A stretch of 64,000 nucleotides of DNA. It comes from Paenarthrobacter aurescens TC1. Its GTDB lineage: Bacteria > Actinomycetota > Actinomycetes > Actinomycetales > Micrococcaceae. The notes under the pieces were generated by a model. The model did no database searches, had not been told where the DNA came from, and saw only the letters and a list, made by a program, of their open reading frames with translations. Where the stretch lies: the NCBI GenBank assembly GCA_000014925.1, contig CP000474.1, forward strand, positions 3,906,001-3,970,000, read 5' to 3'. Positions 33,309 through 42,730 of this stretch are shown here, in pieces; position 1 is the first letter of the stretch, and each line of letters begins with the position of its first letter. Both the position numbers and the translations under genes were made by a program.

Positions 33309-33731
33309 CTAGTCTCCCTGCCGCGGCCTCCACACCACAACTGCCTGCGACCGCGCCCGGGGGCGCTGACCGCGGGCCAAGCTAACGACGTCGCCCGCCG
33401 CTCCGGCCGCGAAAATGCGCGCGTCCACGGGTGAGCGCCGACGCGACAACTCCTCCGTCAGCTCAGCTACCCGATACTGCAGCGCAGCAACCTGATTTTC
33501 GAGATCGAGGATTCGTTTGATGCCTTCAAGAGAGACGCCGGACTGCGAGAGGCGCTGGACCTCCCGCAGTTTGTTGACGTCGTTCTGCGAATAGCGGCGG
33601 GACTTGCCGGGCGCACGGCTGGGCGAGACGATGCCCAAGCGGTCGTACTGGCGCAACGTCTGCGGATGCATGTCGGCTAGCTCCGCAGCGACGGAGATGA
33701 CAAAGATCGGCTGGTTGACGTCGATTGCCAT
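33309..33731 (-). CDS. hspR: heat-shock repressor HspR (MerR family)
   Basis: This encodes 140 residues. The MerR-type N-terminal domain (VISVAAELADMHPQTLRQYDRLGI, then SPSRAPGKSRRYSQNDVNKLREVQRL) and the dimerising helix that follows define HspR. In actinobacteria it represses the dnaK operon by binding HAIR elements, with DnaK as co-repressor. Two HAIR sites lie upstream of dnaK here (37524-37544 and 37577-37597). It is the last gene of dnaK-grpE-dnaJ-hspR, 10 nt past dnaJ. The C-terminal ~50 residues are Arg/Ala-rich and variable. Confidence 0.95.
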   Translation of the reverse strand: MAIDVNQPIFVISVAAELADMHPQTLRQYDRLGIVSPSRAPGKSRRYSQNDVNKLREVQRLSQSGVSLEGIKRILDLENQVAALQYRVAELTEELSRRRSPVDARIFAAGAAGDVVSLARGQRPRARSQAVVVWRPRQGD

Positions 33732-33741
33732 GACCGTCTCC

Positions 33742-34722
33742 TTACAACCGGGCCTTCGCGGCCAGGTCGTGACGCGGGTTCGCGTCCGTGGTGGCGGCAG
33801 CGAACGCCTTCACAGCTTCCTCCGCTTCCTTGTTCAAGTTCTGTGGGACCGCGACGTCGATGGTCACCAGCAGGTCGCCGGTCGCCTTGGACGTTTTTAC
33901 GCCTCGGCCCTTGACCCGAAGTGTCCTGCCCGACGGTGTCCCGGCAGGGACGCGCACCTTGACGGTGTCGCCCTCGAGTGTTGGGACCTCGATGGTGGCG
34001 CCAAGCGCCGCTTCCGCGAACGTGACGGGGACGTGGATGCGGATGTTGTCGCCGTCGCGGTGGAAAAAGTCGTGGGGCTTCACGCTCACCGTGATGATGA
34101 GGTCACCGTTGCCGGCCGGGCCAGCGTTGCCCTTGCCGCGCTGACGGACTTTCTGCCCGTCCTTGATGCCGGCGGGAATCTTGACGTCGATCACGTTGCC
34201 GTTGCTCTCACGCAGGCTCACCGTGGTGCCTTTGATGGAGCCGGCAAACGAGATGGAGGTGGTTGCCGTCCTGTCCGCGCCCTTCTGTGGGGCACGCTGG
34301 AAACCGGTCTGGCCGGCGCCACCGAAGCCACCTCCAAACAGGTCAGCGAACTCCGGAGGAATGCCGCCGCCTGCAGGTTGACGAGCACCCGGCCCGCCCC
34401 CAAACAGACCACCAAAGAGGTCCTCAAACCCACCATTGGCCCCGGCGCCACCCCGCCCGGCCCCGGCACCAGGAGCAAACCGGGCACCACCCATAGCGCG
34501 GATGGCGTCATACTGCTGCCGGTCCTCAGGATTCGACAGCACCGAGTAAGCCTCGGAAATGTCCTTGAACTTCTTCTCCGCAGCAGCATCCCCGGAGTTC
34601 GTATCAGGGTGATGTTCCCGCGCTAGCTTGCGGTAAGCCTTCTTAATATCCGCATCGGACGCGTCCTTGGCAATACCAAGGATCGCGTAAAAATCCTTTT
34701 CAACCCAGTCCTGGCTGGCCAA
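33742..34722 (-). CDS. dnaJ: DnaJ-family co-chaperone lacking the zinc-finger domain
   Basis: This encodes 326 residues. The J-domain has HPD at 38-40. A Gly/Phe-rich region follows (~70-130), and then two beta-barrel client-binding domains (ADRTATTSISFAGSIKGTTV, KIPAGIKDGQKVRQRGKG). There is no cysteine in the protein, so the four CxxCxGxG repeats of type I DnaJ are absent. This makes it a type II (CbpA-like) J-protein in the dnaK operon. This is common in the Micrococcaceae, unlike the zinc-finger DnaJ1 of mycobacteria. It stimulates DnaK ATPase activity. A large hairpin separates it from grpE. Confidence 0.93.
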   Translation of the reverse strand: MASQDWVEKDFYAILGIAKDASDADIKKAYRKLAREHHPDTNSGDAAAEKKFKDISEAYSVLSNPEDRQQYDAIRAMGGARFAPGAGAGRGGAGANGGFEDLFGGLFGGGPGARQPAGGGIPPEFADLFGGGFGGAGQTGFQRAPQKGADRTATTSISFAGSIKGTTVSLRESNGNVIDVKIPAGIKDGQKVRQRGKGNAGPAGNGDLIITVSVKPHDFFHRDGDNIRIHVPVTFAEAALGATIEVPTLEGDTVKVRVPAGTPSGRTLRVKGRGVKTSKATGDLLVTIDVAVPQNLNKEAEEAVKAFAAATTDANPRHDLAAKARL

Positions 34723-34779
34723 GAGCGTTTCCTTTCAATCAAAACTAAAGCGTTACGGCGAGATTACCGCCGAGCCGGA

Positions 34780-34882
34780 GCGGATGAGGGGGCCCGGGAG
34801 TGGCTTCGGGCCTACCGGAGCCGGGTGGCTTTGGATCGAAGATCCCAAGCCACCCGGCGTAGGGGCGGGGCCCCTCATCCGC
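34780..34882 (-). other. large intercistronic hairpin between grpE and dnaJ
   Basis: The inner stem (34821-34857) has CCGGGTGGCTT paired perfectly with AAGCCACCCGG, with a further GGATC/GATCC inside. Outer arms at 34780-34795 and 34867-34882 also pair. In a transcript from dnaK to hspR it would form a strong structure in the 177-nt gap. It could cut dnaJ-hspR expression or act as a processing site. Confidence 0.75.
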
Positions 34883-34899
34883 GAAGGCGGAACGTGAGA

Positions 34900-35559
34900 C
34901 TACGCCGGAACCGCGACGATCACTTGGGCTGCACGCAGGACACGCTCGCCGGAGCGGTATCCGGAGCGCAGCACCTGGCTGACCGTGTCAACCTCGATGT
35001 CTTCGCCGGGCTGCTGGATGAGTGCCTCGTGGATGGTGGGGTCGAATTCGACTCCGGTGTCCGCGATGCGTTCCAGTCCGTACGTCTTCAGCGCGTTTTC
35101 CAGCTTGGCTGCGATGGCGGCGAAGGGGCCGTCTTCGAGGTCACCGTGCTGGCGGGCGGCGTCGACGTCGTCCAGCACCGGGAGCAGGGAGTTGAGGACG
35201 CCGATGACGGCCATCTCTCCTGCTACGGCGCGGTCGCGTTCGACGCGCTTGCGGTAGTTGACGTACTCAGCCTGAAGGCGGAGGAGGTCGTTGCGGAGCT
35301 CCGCTGCCTGGGCTTCAGCCGCGGCACCGGGGGCTACCGATTCCTCGGCCGGCACCTCTACCCCGTTGAGGATTTCCTCAGCTTGGGAGAGGGCGTCGCC
35401 GTCCGTGGGAGCGGCGTTGCCTTCGGTGGGAGCTGCAGCTTCGCTATCGGGGTGACGGGCTGCCCCGGTCTCCGGGTCAACCTTGCGGTTGTCCCGGATT
35501 ACCGGCTTGCGCGGCTCGTTGCCTTCTGAATGCTCTGCTTCGTTGCCGTGGTGAGGCAT
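34900..35559 (-). CDS. grpE: nucleotide exchange factor GrpE
   Basis: This encodes 219 residues. An acidic low-complexity N-terminus (to ~95) precedes the long coiled coil (LRNDLLRLQAEYVNYRKRVE) and the beta-wing region (LERIADTGVEFDPTIHEALI, then VSQVLRSGYRSGERVLRAAQ). GrpE promotes ADP release from DnaK. It starts 2 nt after the dnaK stop and is translationally close to it. It is longer than E. coli GrpE (197) because of the N-terminal tail. Confidence 0.95.
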   Translation of the reverse strand: MPHHGNEAEHSEGNEPRKPVIRDNRKVDPETGAARHPDSEAAAPTEGNAAPTDGDALSQAEEILNGVEVPAEESVAPGAAAEAQAAELRNDLLRLQAEYVNYRKRVERDRAVAGEMAVIGVLNSLLPVLDDVDAARQHGDLEDGPFAAIAAKLENALKTYGLERIADTGVEFDPTIHEALIQQPGEDIEVDTVSQVLRSGYRSGERVLRAAQVIVAVPA

Positions 35560-35561
35560 GG

Positions 35562-37427
<1,866 letters not shown>

Positions 37428-37523
37428 ATCTTGTTTTCCTTTCAATGGCCGATGTTGGAGATTGCACCTGACAGCGGCCCGCTGAGCGGTTTCACTGCCG
37501 GGAGCCCACTCAACAATCGGCTA

Positions 37524-37544
37524 GTTGAGCGTTCTGCACTCAAC
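37524..37544. promoter_or_regulatory. HAIR element 1 (HspR operator)
   Basis: GTTGAGC-N7-ACTCAAC fits the HspR inverted repeat consensus CTTGAGT-N7-ACTCAAG. It overlaps the -10 and start region of the dnaK promoter. Confidence 0.9.
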
Positions 37545-37570
37545 TGTACTCAGCCTCAGATTTAAGTCAA
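37543..37570 (-). promoter_or_regulatory. dnaK operon promoter
   Basis: On the minus strand TTGACT (37570-37565), 16 nt, TACAGT (37548-37543) match sigma-70-type -35 and -10 boxes. HAIR 1 overlaps the -10, and HAIR 2 lies just upstream of the -35. Confidence 0.75.
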
Positions 37571-37576
37571 TCCAAA

Positions 37577-37597
37577 GTTGAGTCGAGTTCGCTCAAC
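37577..37597. promoter_or_regulatory. HAIR element 2 (HspR operator)
   Basis: GTTGAGT-N7-GCTCAAC fits the HspR consensus. It lies 6 nt upstream of the -35 box. Confidence 0.88.
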
Positions 37598-37680
37598 TTT
37601 GCTCATTGACGGTTGGAAATCCCCGGAATCACACGGCTTAGGGGGTGGTTTCGCCTACGGTGAACTGACAAACTGGCCCG

Positions 37681-38238
37681 ATGGAGATCACTGGATACGT
37701 GCCTCCGGACGAGTTCTGGGAGATGAACGACCGGTTGGATCAAGAAGTCCGCGACGGCGCGCACCTTCTCCCGCTGTTCTGTCTAGAGGGCTGGGACGTC
37801 CCCGTCATGCTGGGATCCTGGCAGTTGGACGGCAGCGAAGGCGGGGTGTCCCACGGCGACGGTTTTTCGCAGGCGGGCCCATTGGTCGAGGTGATCACCA
37901 CACCCCAGGACCCGCGCGCGCTTGCCAGGAACCGGTGGCGCGCATCAGCCGGAATCCCGCACAACCTGGAAGAGCTTCAACGCCAGGACGCAACCTTCAA
38001 CGCCCTCGCCGCTGAGCGGCTCACCATCACCGTTGACGGCACGCCCGCAGACGTAACGCTCTGGCGCGGACAGAACTCTTGGCTCGCTGCGGGCACATTC
38101 GGCGGCTTCGGCATCGTGATCAACGCTCAACGCAACCCGCCTCCACCGGAAGCCGTCCGCCTAACCCGGGTGTCCGACGTCGAGCCCTTGCTTCAGGCGC
38201 GACGCGCTGCACTCAGGGCGATACGCGGCGAAGCCTAG
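37681..38238 (+). CDS. conserved-looking hypothetical protein
   Basis: This encodes 185 residues starting MEITGYVPPDEFWEMNDRLD. It has no signal peptide or membrane helix. The sequence looks globular, with mixed alpha/beta character (ITVDGTPADVTLWRGQNSWL, FGGFGIVINAQR) and a charged C-terminal helix. It overlaps the convergent DUF817 gene by 26 nt at the stop. I do not recognise a family. Codon use matches the neighbours. Confidence 0.65.
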   Translation: MEITGYVPPDEFWEMNDRLDQEVRDGAHLLPLFCLEGWDVPVMLGSWQLDGSEGGVSHGDGFSQAGPLVEVITTPQDPRALARNRWRASAGIPHNLEELQRQDATFNALAAERLTITVDGTPADVTLWRGQNSWLAAGTFGGFGIVINAQRNPPPPEAVRLTRVSDVEPLLQARRAALRAIRGEA

Positions 38239-39112
38239 GAATCTCCGCGTCAGCGGCTTGAGTGGCGCCCAGCGGCTCCGGCTTGTACACCCACGCCACC
38301 AGTACCACGGAGATGATCATCAGCAGGAACCACGCCAAGAGCTTGTCGATGGAAACCGCCTGCCAACCGTCCAGCTGATTCGGATAGAGCCAGGCGCGGG
38401 ACCACGTGCCGATGTTCTCGGCGAACCAGATGAACAGTGCCACCAGCAGGAACGACACCAGGATTGGCATGCGGAAGCGACGCCGGAACACCCTGAAGTG
38501 CATCACGCACCGTCCGTAGACAAGCACGACGGCGGCCAGCAGCACCCAGCGTGCGTCGAAGATGTAGTGGTGGGAGAAGAAGTTGACGTAGATCGCGCCA
38601 GCGACGAGGGCCGTGATCCACCGCCGCGGGTATCGGTCAAAGCGGAGGTCGAACAGCCGGAAAACCCGCACCATATAGGAACCCACAGCGGCATACATAA
38701 AACCGCTGAACAACGGGACGGCCCCGATCCGCAGGACACCTTCCGCCTCGTACGCCCAGGACCCCACGTCCGTCTTGAACAACTCCATCGCTGTCCCCAC
38801 CACATGGAACAACAGGATCACCCGGAGTTCCCGGAGGGTCTCGAGCCTGAAGCTGATCATCAGAACTTGGACCACAATCGCGGCGATGGTCAGGAAGTCG
38901 TTCCTTGCGAGGCCCGCGTTGTCCGGGTACCAAAGCCGGGCAGCAATGATTACCGCGAGCAAAGCCGCTCCGAACACACATGCCCAGGCCTGCTTCAGCC
39001 CGAACACCACAAACTCGGTGAGCCCCTCCCGGAGCCGTCCCCCGCGGGCGCGGTCCAGGTATCGGTGGGCGGCGTCGTCGATGGACTGCTCAACGGAGGT
39101 GAAGTTACGCAT
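38213..39112 (-). CDS. DUF817 membrane protein
   Basis: This encodes 299 residues with about 8 hydrophobic segments. The order KQAWACVFGAALLAVIIAAR, FRLETLRELRVILLFHVVGT and MELFKTDVGSWAYEAEGVLR, followed by GSYMVRVFRLFDLRFDRYP, is characteristic of DUF817. The function is unknown. Its start overlaps the stop of the MpaB-type gene by 8 nt, so the two form an operon. Confidence 0.85.
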   Translation of the reverse strand: MRNFTSVEQSIDDAAHRYLDRARGGRLREGLTEFVVFGLKQAWACVFGAALLAVIIAARLWYPDNAGLARNDFLTIAAIVVQVLMISFRLETLRELRVILLFHVVGTAMELFKTDVGSWAYEAEGVLRIGAVPLFSGFMYAAVGSYMVRVFRLFDLRFDRYPRRWITALVAGAIYVNFFSHHYIFDARWVLLAAVVLVYGRCVMHFRVFRRRFRMPILVSFLLVALFIWFAENIGTWSRAWLYPNQLDGWQAVSIDKLLAWFLLMIISVVLVAWVYKPEPLGATQAADAEIPRLRRVSP

Positions 39113-39896
39113 TGTGGGAAGCCTTGCCTGGCTTGAGTTGGCTCAAGTAATAGTCCCTGGGCCAGTGGCGGATTCGTTGCGGCAGCCGCGGGTAAACGCG
39201 TCCCACCAGGCGCATGGTCCGTTCGAAGCGCCGCGCATGGCCGGGACTCCAGTCGAATCCGAAACCTACACGAAGGCGCTCAGGCAACAAACCTGCTGTG
39301 AGGAAGCGTGCCAGCGGCATGGCCAAGCGCATCAAGCCCGGACCCGCTGCCGGGTACAGCAAGTCGCGGGCGATTTTGCGGGCCTTCTCGTCGGGCTGCA
39401 ACGTTGCCACGTGCGCGTCCCAATACGCGGCAAAGGCGGCGCGATCGACGGGCCATTTGTCAGGCGGAAGCTGCAGTGCAGTCCCGATCCGCGCATAGTC
39501 GAGGTACATGCGGTCGGCGGTTTCGTCGTCGAGCGGTCCGTGAACCTGCTGGTAGACGGTGACTGCCGTGTCATAAAGGGTGGCGACCACCCACAGTTGG
39601 GAGTCGGCGTCGAAGGCGTTGTAACCCGCCGACGCATCGTCAGCGGTCCGTCGAACCGGCGCGTGGGCACGATTAACGGCGCGACGCACAGCAGTGACCT
39701 GCTCTTCGGTGCCGTAAACCACAGCGTAGACATAGGTCAGCGTGGCCCGGAGCCTGTCCTGCGGCCTGTGGGCGAAGTTGCTGTGGTCCGCCACTCCGTG
39801 ACCGACCCGGGGGTCGGCAATCTGAAGGAGGATCGCGCGGCCCGCACCGGCGAGAAGAATACCCTCCGCGCCGATGTCTGCAAGTCCTCGAGCCAT
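39105..39896 (-). CDS. MpaB/DUF2236-type oxygenase-like protein
   Basis: This encodes 263 residues. The pattern of AGAGRAILLQIADPRVGHGV and RPQDRLRATLTYVYAVVYG at the start, then HAPVR and YNAFDADSQLWVVATLYDTA, is that of DUF2236, the family of the latex-clearing protein Lcp and MpaB. Members can be haem or iron proteins. I can point to candidate His/Arg residues, but I cannot confirm a metal site here. It overlaps the DUF817 gene and lies near a TetR regulator on the same strand. Confidence 0.8.
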   Translation of the reverse strand: MARGLADIGAEGILLAGAGRAILLQIADPRVGHGVADHSNFAHRPQDRLRATLTYVYAVVYGTEEQVTAVRRAVNRAHAPVRRTADDASAGYNAFDADSQLWVVATLYDTAVTVYQQVHGPLDDETADRMYLDYARIGTALQLPPDKWPVDRAAFAAYWDAHVATLQPDEKARKIARDLLYPAAGPGLMRLAMPLARFLTAGLLPERLRVGFGFDWSPGHARRFERTMRLVGRVYPRLPQRIRHWPRDYYLSQLKPGKASHNA

Positions 39897-39913
39897 CTGA
39901 ATACTGTAGCGCC

Positions 39914-40657
39914 CTAGCCTTGGAGCCCCACGACGCCCTGAAGAACACCCAACTGATGCTCGAACAGCTCATCGCGAGCGGCAAAGGTATCGCGTCCGTA
40001 CTGCCCAAAAACCTCAAAGCTGACCGCCCCAAACACTGACGTCCACACCAGCACACCGCGCGCCATGGACGCATCGGGAACTGCGAGGTTCATTTGGGTG
40101 CGAATCGCGGCCAGATCTTCGGCCAAGGCCGGAGGAATCACGACGGCGGACGTCACCTGTGCGTCCAGGGCACCTGCCCGGTAGGCGGCATCGAAAACGC
40201 CCACCAGACGGACGATGACGCGGGTTCCTGGCACCGTGGTGCGCTCGCCCGGGGCTTGATACCCGGGCACAGGGCTGCCGAAGAGCAGGGCGTAGCTGGC
40301 AGGTTCGCGAATTGCCCAGGTGCGCACGGCATGTGCCAGCGCTTTGAATTGTCCGGTGAAGTCATGCGCCGGCATGGCGTCCACCGCCGCATCAACTTCG
40401 TCGCCGAGCTCGTTGTAACCGTCGATCAACAGGAGCGTGAGGAGTTCGTCCCGGTTCTCTACGTAGCGGTACACAGCAGAGGACACGACGCCGAGATCCC
40501 TCGCCACTGCACGGAGGGACAGGGCGGCTGCTCCGTGCAGGGCCAAGTGTTCCCGACCGATCCGAACAATGTCGGCGATGGTCTGAGTGCGGGCACGTTC
40601 ACGGGGGGTTGGGGGCTTCTCCTTGCTCAGTGCAGCGGCAGGTTCGGCTGGAGTCAT
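39914..40657 (-). CDS. TetR-family regulator
   Basis: This encodes 247 residues from ATG 40657. A TTG-type extension to 40675 is not convincing. The helix-turn-helix is HGAAALSLRAVARDLGVVSSAVYRYV. The C-terminal domain is of the TetR_C_13-like type, with TWAIREPASYALLFGSPVPG and FAARDELFEHQLGVL. It is divergent from an NAD-dependent epimerase. Two copies of the palindrome GAGAGCAGTGCTCTC lie in the gap, so it probably represses the epimerase and itself. Confidence 0.92.
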   Translation of the reverse strand: MTPAEPAAALSKEKPPTPRERARTQTIADIVRIGREHLALHGAAALSLRAVARDLGVVSSAVYRYVENRDELLTLLLIDGYNELGDEVDAAVDAMPAHDFTGQFKALAHAVRTWAIREPASYALLFGSPVPGYQAPGERTTVPGTRVIVRLVGVFDAAYRAGALDAQVTSAVVIPPALAEDLAAIRTQMNLAVPDASMARGVLVWTSVFGAVSFEVFGQYGRDTFAARDELFEHQLGVLQGVVGLQG

Positions 40658-40696
40658 GACCTCAGCATGCCACAACAGAGAGCGCTGTCAACAAAC

Positions 40697-40711
40697 GAGA
40701 GCAGTGCTCTT
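40697..40711. promoter_or_regulatory. TetR operator O1
   Basis: GAGAGCAGTGCTCTT is a 15-mer with AGAGCA/TGCTCT arms. It differs from O2 by one base and overlaps TTGACT (40710-40715), a possible -35 box for the epimerase gene. Confidence 0.8.
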
Positions 40712-40745
40712 GACTTTCGGTATATGTTCAGTCATTCTGAATTCA

Positions 40746-40760
40746 GAGAGCAGTGCTCTC
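40746..40760. promoter_or_regulatory. TetR operator O2
   Basis: GAGAGCAGTGCTCTC, a perfect palindrome with 7-bp arms around G. It lies 40 nt upstream of the epimerase ATG. Confidence 0.85.
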
Positions 40761-40799
40761 GGATCAACATCCGACCTCGAGACCTAGAAGAAGGCACCC

Positions 40800-41738
40800 A
40801 TGTACGTCGTCACAGGAGCAGGACCCGTTGGCTACACCGTCGCGGAGCAACTGGCAGAGCAGGGTCATCAAGTCCGGGTGCTGACGCGCTCGGGCAGCGG
40901 CCCGGAGCATCCCTTGATAGAACGGGTCCGGGCGGACGTCTCGGATCCTGCGCAGTTAACTGAGGCGATGAACGGCGCCGCCGCAGTCTTCCATTGCATC
41001 CACGGATCCGCCTACCGGGCAGCAGCGTGGGCCGCCGAACTCCCCCACGCCGAGCAGGTGGTGATGGACGCAGCGGCGGCCGCGGGCGCCGTCGTCGTAT
41101 TTCCTGAAAGCCTGTACTCGTACAGCGAGCCCGACCGCGCGATGACCGAAGCAAGTCCCCGGGCAGCCACCGGCGGGAAGCGCGGCATCAGGACCGCATT
41201 GCTGGCAGCTCGGCAGGCGCATGCGGCCAGCACCGTCAGCGTTGTTGCCGGCGATTTCTTCGGACCCCGCGTGAAGATGGCACATGCCGGGGAGCGGATG
41301 GTGACGCCGATCCTGGCGGGCAAGGCAGTGCAGTTCATCGGGTCAATCAACCAGCCGCATTCCTTCACGTACGTCCCGGACCTGGCCGCCGCCATGATCG
41401 CAGCAGCCCGGCAGCCCGAGCTGTGGAACACTGTGCTGCACGCCCCCACAGGCCCGGCAGTCACCCAGCGGGAGATGGCCGCAGCGCATGCGGAGGCCGC
41501 AGGCGTTGCCGCACCCAAGGTGAGCGCCGTGCCCGGATGGGTGCTGCGGATCGCCGGAGTTTTCTCCACGGATATGCGCGAGCTTGCCGAATTGCTGTAC
41601 CAGTTTGAGCGCCCGTTCGTGATGGATTCCTCGCAGAGCCAGAAGCTCCTGGGTCTCGAGCCGACCCCCTTGGCGCAGGCCGCTGAAGCAACCGTGACGT
41701 GGTGGCGGAGCACCGTTCAAGTAGGCGCGGGAGGCTAA
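40800..41738 (+). CDS. NAD-dependent epimerase/dehydratase family protein
   Basis: This encodes 312 residues. The cofactor motif is TGAGPVGYTVAEQL (5-18), an atypical extended-SDR TGxxGxxG form. The second strand is VRVLTRSGSG. The catalytic Tyr-x3-Lys is not clear in the usual place: the region ESLYSYSEPDR has the Tyr but no Lys three residues later. It may act as an NmrA-like binding protein or an atypical SDR. It is controlled by the divergent TetR. Its TAA stop shares bases with the convergent dioxygenase stop (CTAA, 41735-41738). Confidence 0.8.
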   Translation: MYVVTGAGPVGYTVAEQLAEQGHQVRVLTRSGSGPEHPLIERVRADVSDPAQLTEAMNGAAAVFHCIHGSAYRAAAWAAELPHAEQVVMDAAAAAGAVVVFPESLYSYSEPDRAMTEASPRAATGGKRGIRTALLAARQAHAASTVSVVAGDFFGPRVKMAHAGERMVTPILAGKAVQFIGSINQPHSFTYVPDLAAAMIAAARQPELWNTVLHAPTGPAVTQREMAAAHAEAAGVAAPKVSAVPGWVLRIAGVFSTDMRELAELLYQFERPFVMDSSQSQKLLGLEPTPLAQAAEATVTWWRSTVQVGAGG

Positions 41739-42586
41739 AGGCCGTCGTTGTAATTCCAGTGCTCCTGCCAGCGCCAATCGATGGGTTCGCTGACGCGCTG
41801 GTAGCGGATGTCGGTGGAAAGACGCATGGTGCCGTTGAGGTCGGCGTTGTCCAGGGCCGCGTGGACAATATGCGCCGAGTGGACCACCACGTCACCAACC
41901 TCGTAGTCGGTCACGAGCCACCGGGCGTCCCGCTCGTCCGCCAGCCCGGGGAGGTCCGCAGTGATGGAGGCGGCCGGCATCTTCAGCGTCCCCTCACGCT
42001 CCTCTGCCATCACCCAGTGGTGGCTGCCCTCGAGATAGGCCAAGCCACCTCGCTCTCGCGGACAATCACCCAATGGAATCCACATGGACAACACACGATC
42101 ACTGCCTTCGCGGAGATACACAAGATCGTAGTGAGCCTGGGTGGCCGTTCCTATGCCGCTGTCACCGGGCTTGGTGTGGCGAATGATTTTTCGCCGGTGC
42201 AGATGGACGTCATCTTCGAGGAACCAGGCGAACCAGTCGGCAATCCCCTCTGCAGTGCACAGTGCTTGATACTCCGGCCCGGGAACAATGTGGTCGAAGA
42301 GGCCCCGGCGCAACGCAGCACGGTCCACGTCCCCGGGCGCCGCAATGCCCGCACGGGGATCCGTTCCTGCCGCGTACACGTTGGCTTCGCCCAGGGATGC
42401 AAAGTAGAACTCCCTGAAGTCCAGCAGCTGTTCCGGGTTCAACTGCCCCTTCAAGTAGAGGTACCCGTCCTTTCGGAGCCTGGCCCACAGCGCTTCACGG
42501 TCCCGTCGCTGGGAAAGGGGTACCGGTTCCAGCTCGGCGAGGCGGGTCTCCGATTCGTCCAGAACATAGCCATTCGAAGTCAACAT
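41735..42586 (-). CDS. phytanoyl-CoA dioxygenase-family Fe(II)/2OG oxygenase
   Basis: This encodes 283 residues from ATG 42586. An in-frame GTG at 42595 is also possible. The iron facial triad is visible as H-Y-D in TATQAHYDLVYL and the distal His in VVHSAHIVHAALDN. The PhyH fold is supported by RERGGLAYLEGSHHWV. Members hydroxylate a carbon next to a carboxylate or CoA ester, or process natural products. The gene is divergent from an AraC regulator that probably controls it. Confidence 0.9.
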   Translation of the reverse strand: MLTSNGYVLDESETRLAELEPVPLSQRRDREALWARLRKDGYLYLKGQLNPEQLLDFREFYFASLGEANVYAAGTDPRAGIAAPGDVDRAALRRGLFDHIVPGPEYQALCTAEGIADWFAWFLEDDVHLHRRKIIRHTKPGDSGIGTATQAHYDLVYLREGSDRVLSMWIPLGDCPRERGGLAYLEGSHHWVMAEEREGTLKMPAASITADLPGLADERDARWLVTDYEVGDVVVHSAHIVHAALDNADLNGTMRLSTDIRYQRVSEPIDWRWQEHWNYNDGL

Positions 42587-42730
42587 AGTCCCCACTGTGT
42601 CAGTGGTGGGCGGTCACGTGAATGGACTCCGGTTTCTGAAGACTTGGACTTTTGTGAGGCTCTTTTGGCGAGTGGGGCCGGCTTGCCGTTGGCGTTTGTT
42701 TTGCGCCCTTGGCCGGGGCAGCATTGGCCC

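Noticed and set aside
41699..42730. Long upstream extension of the AraC frame
   Set aside because: It runs antisense over the PhyH oxygenase, which has clear iron ligands.
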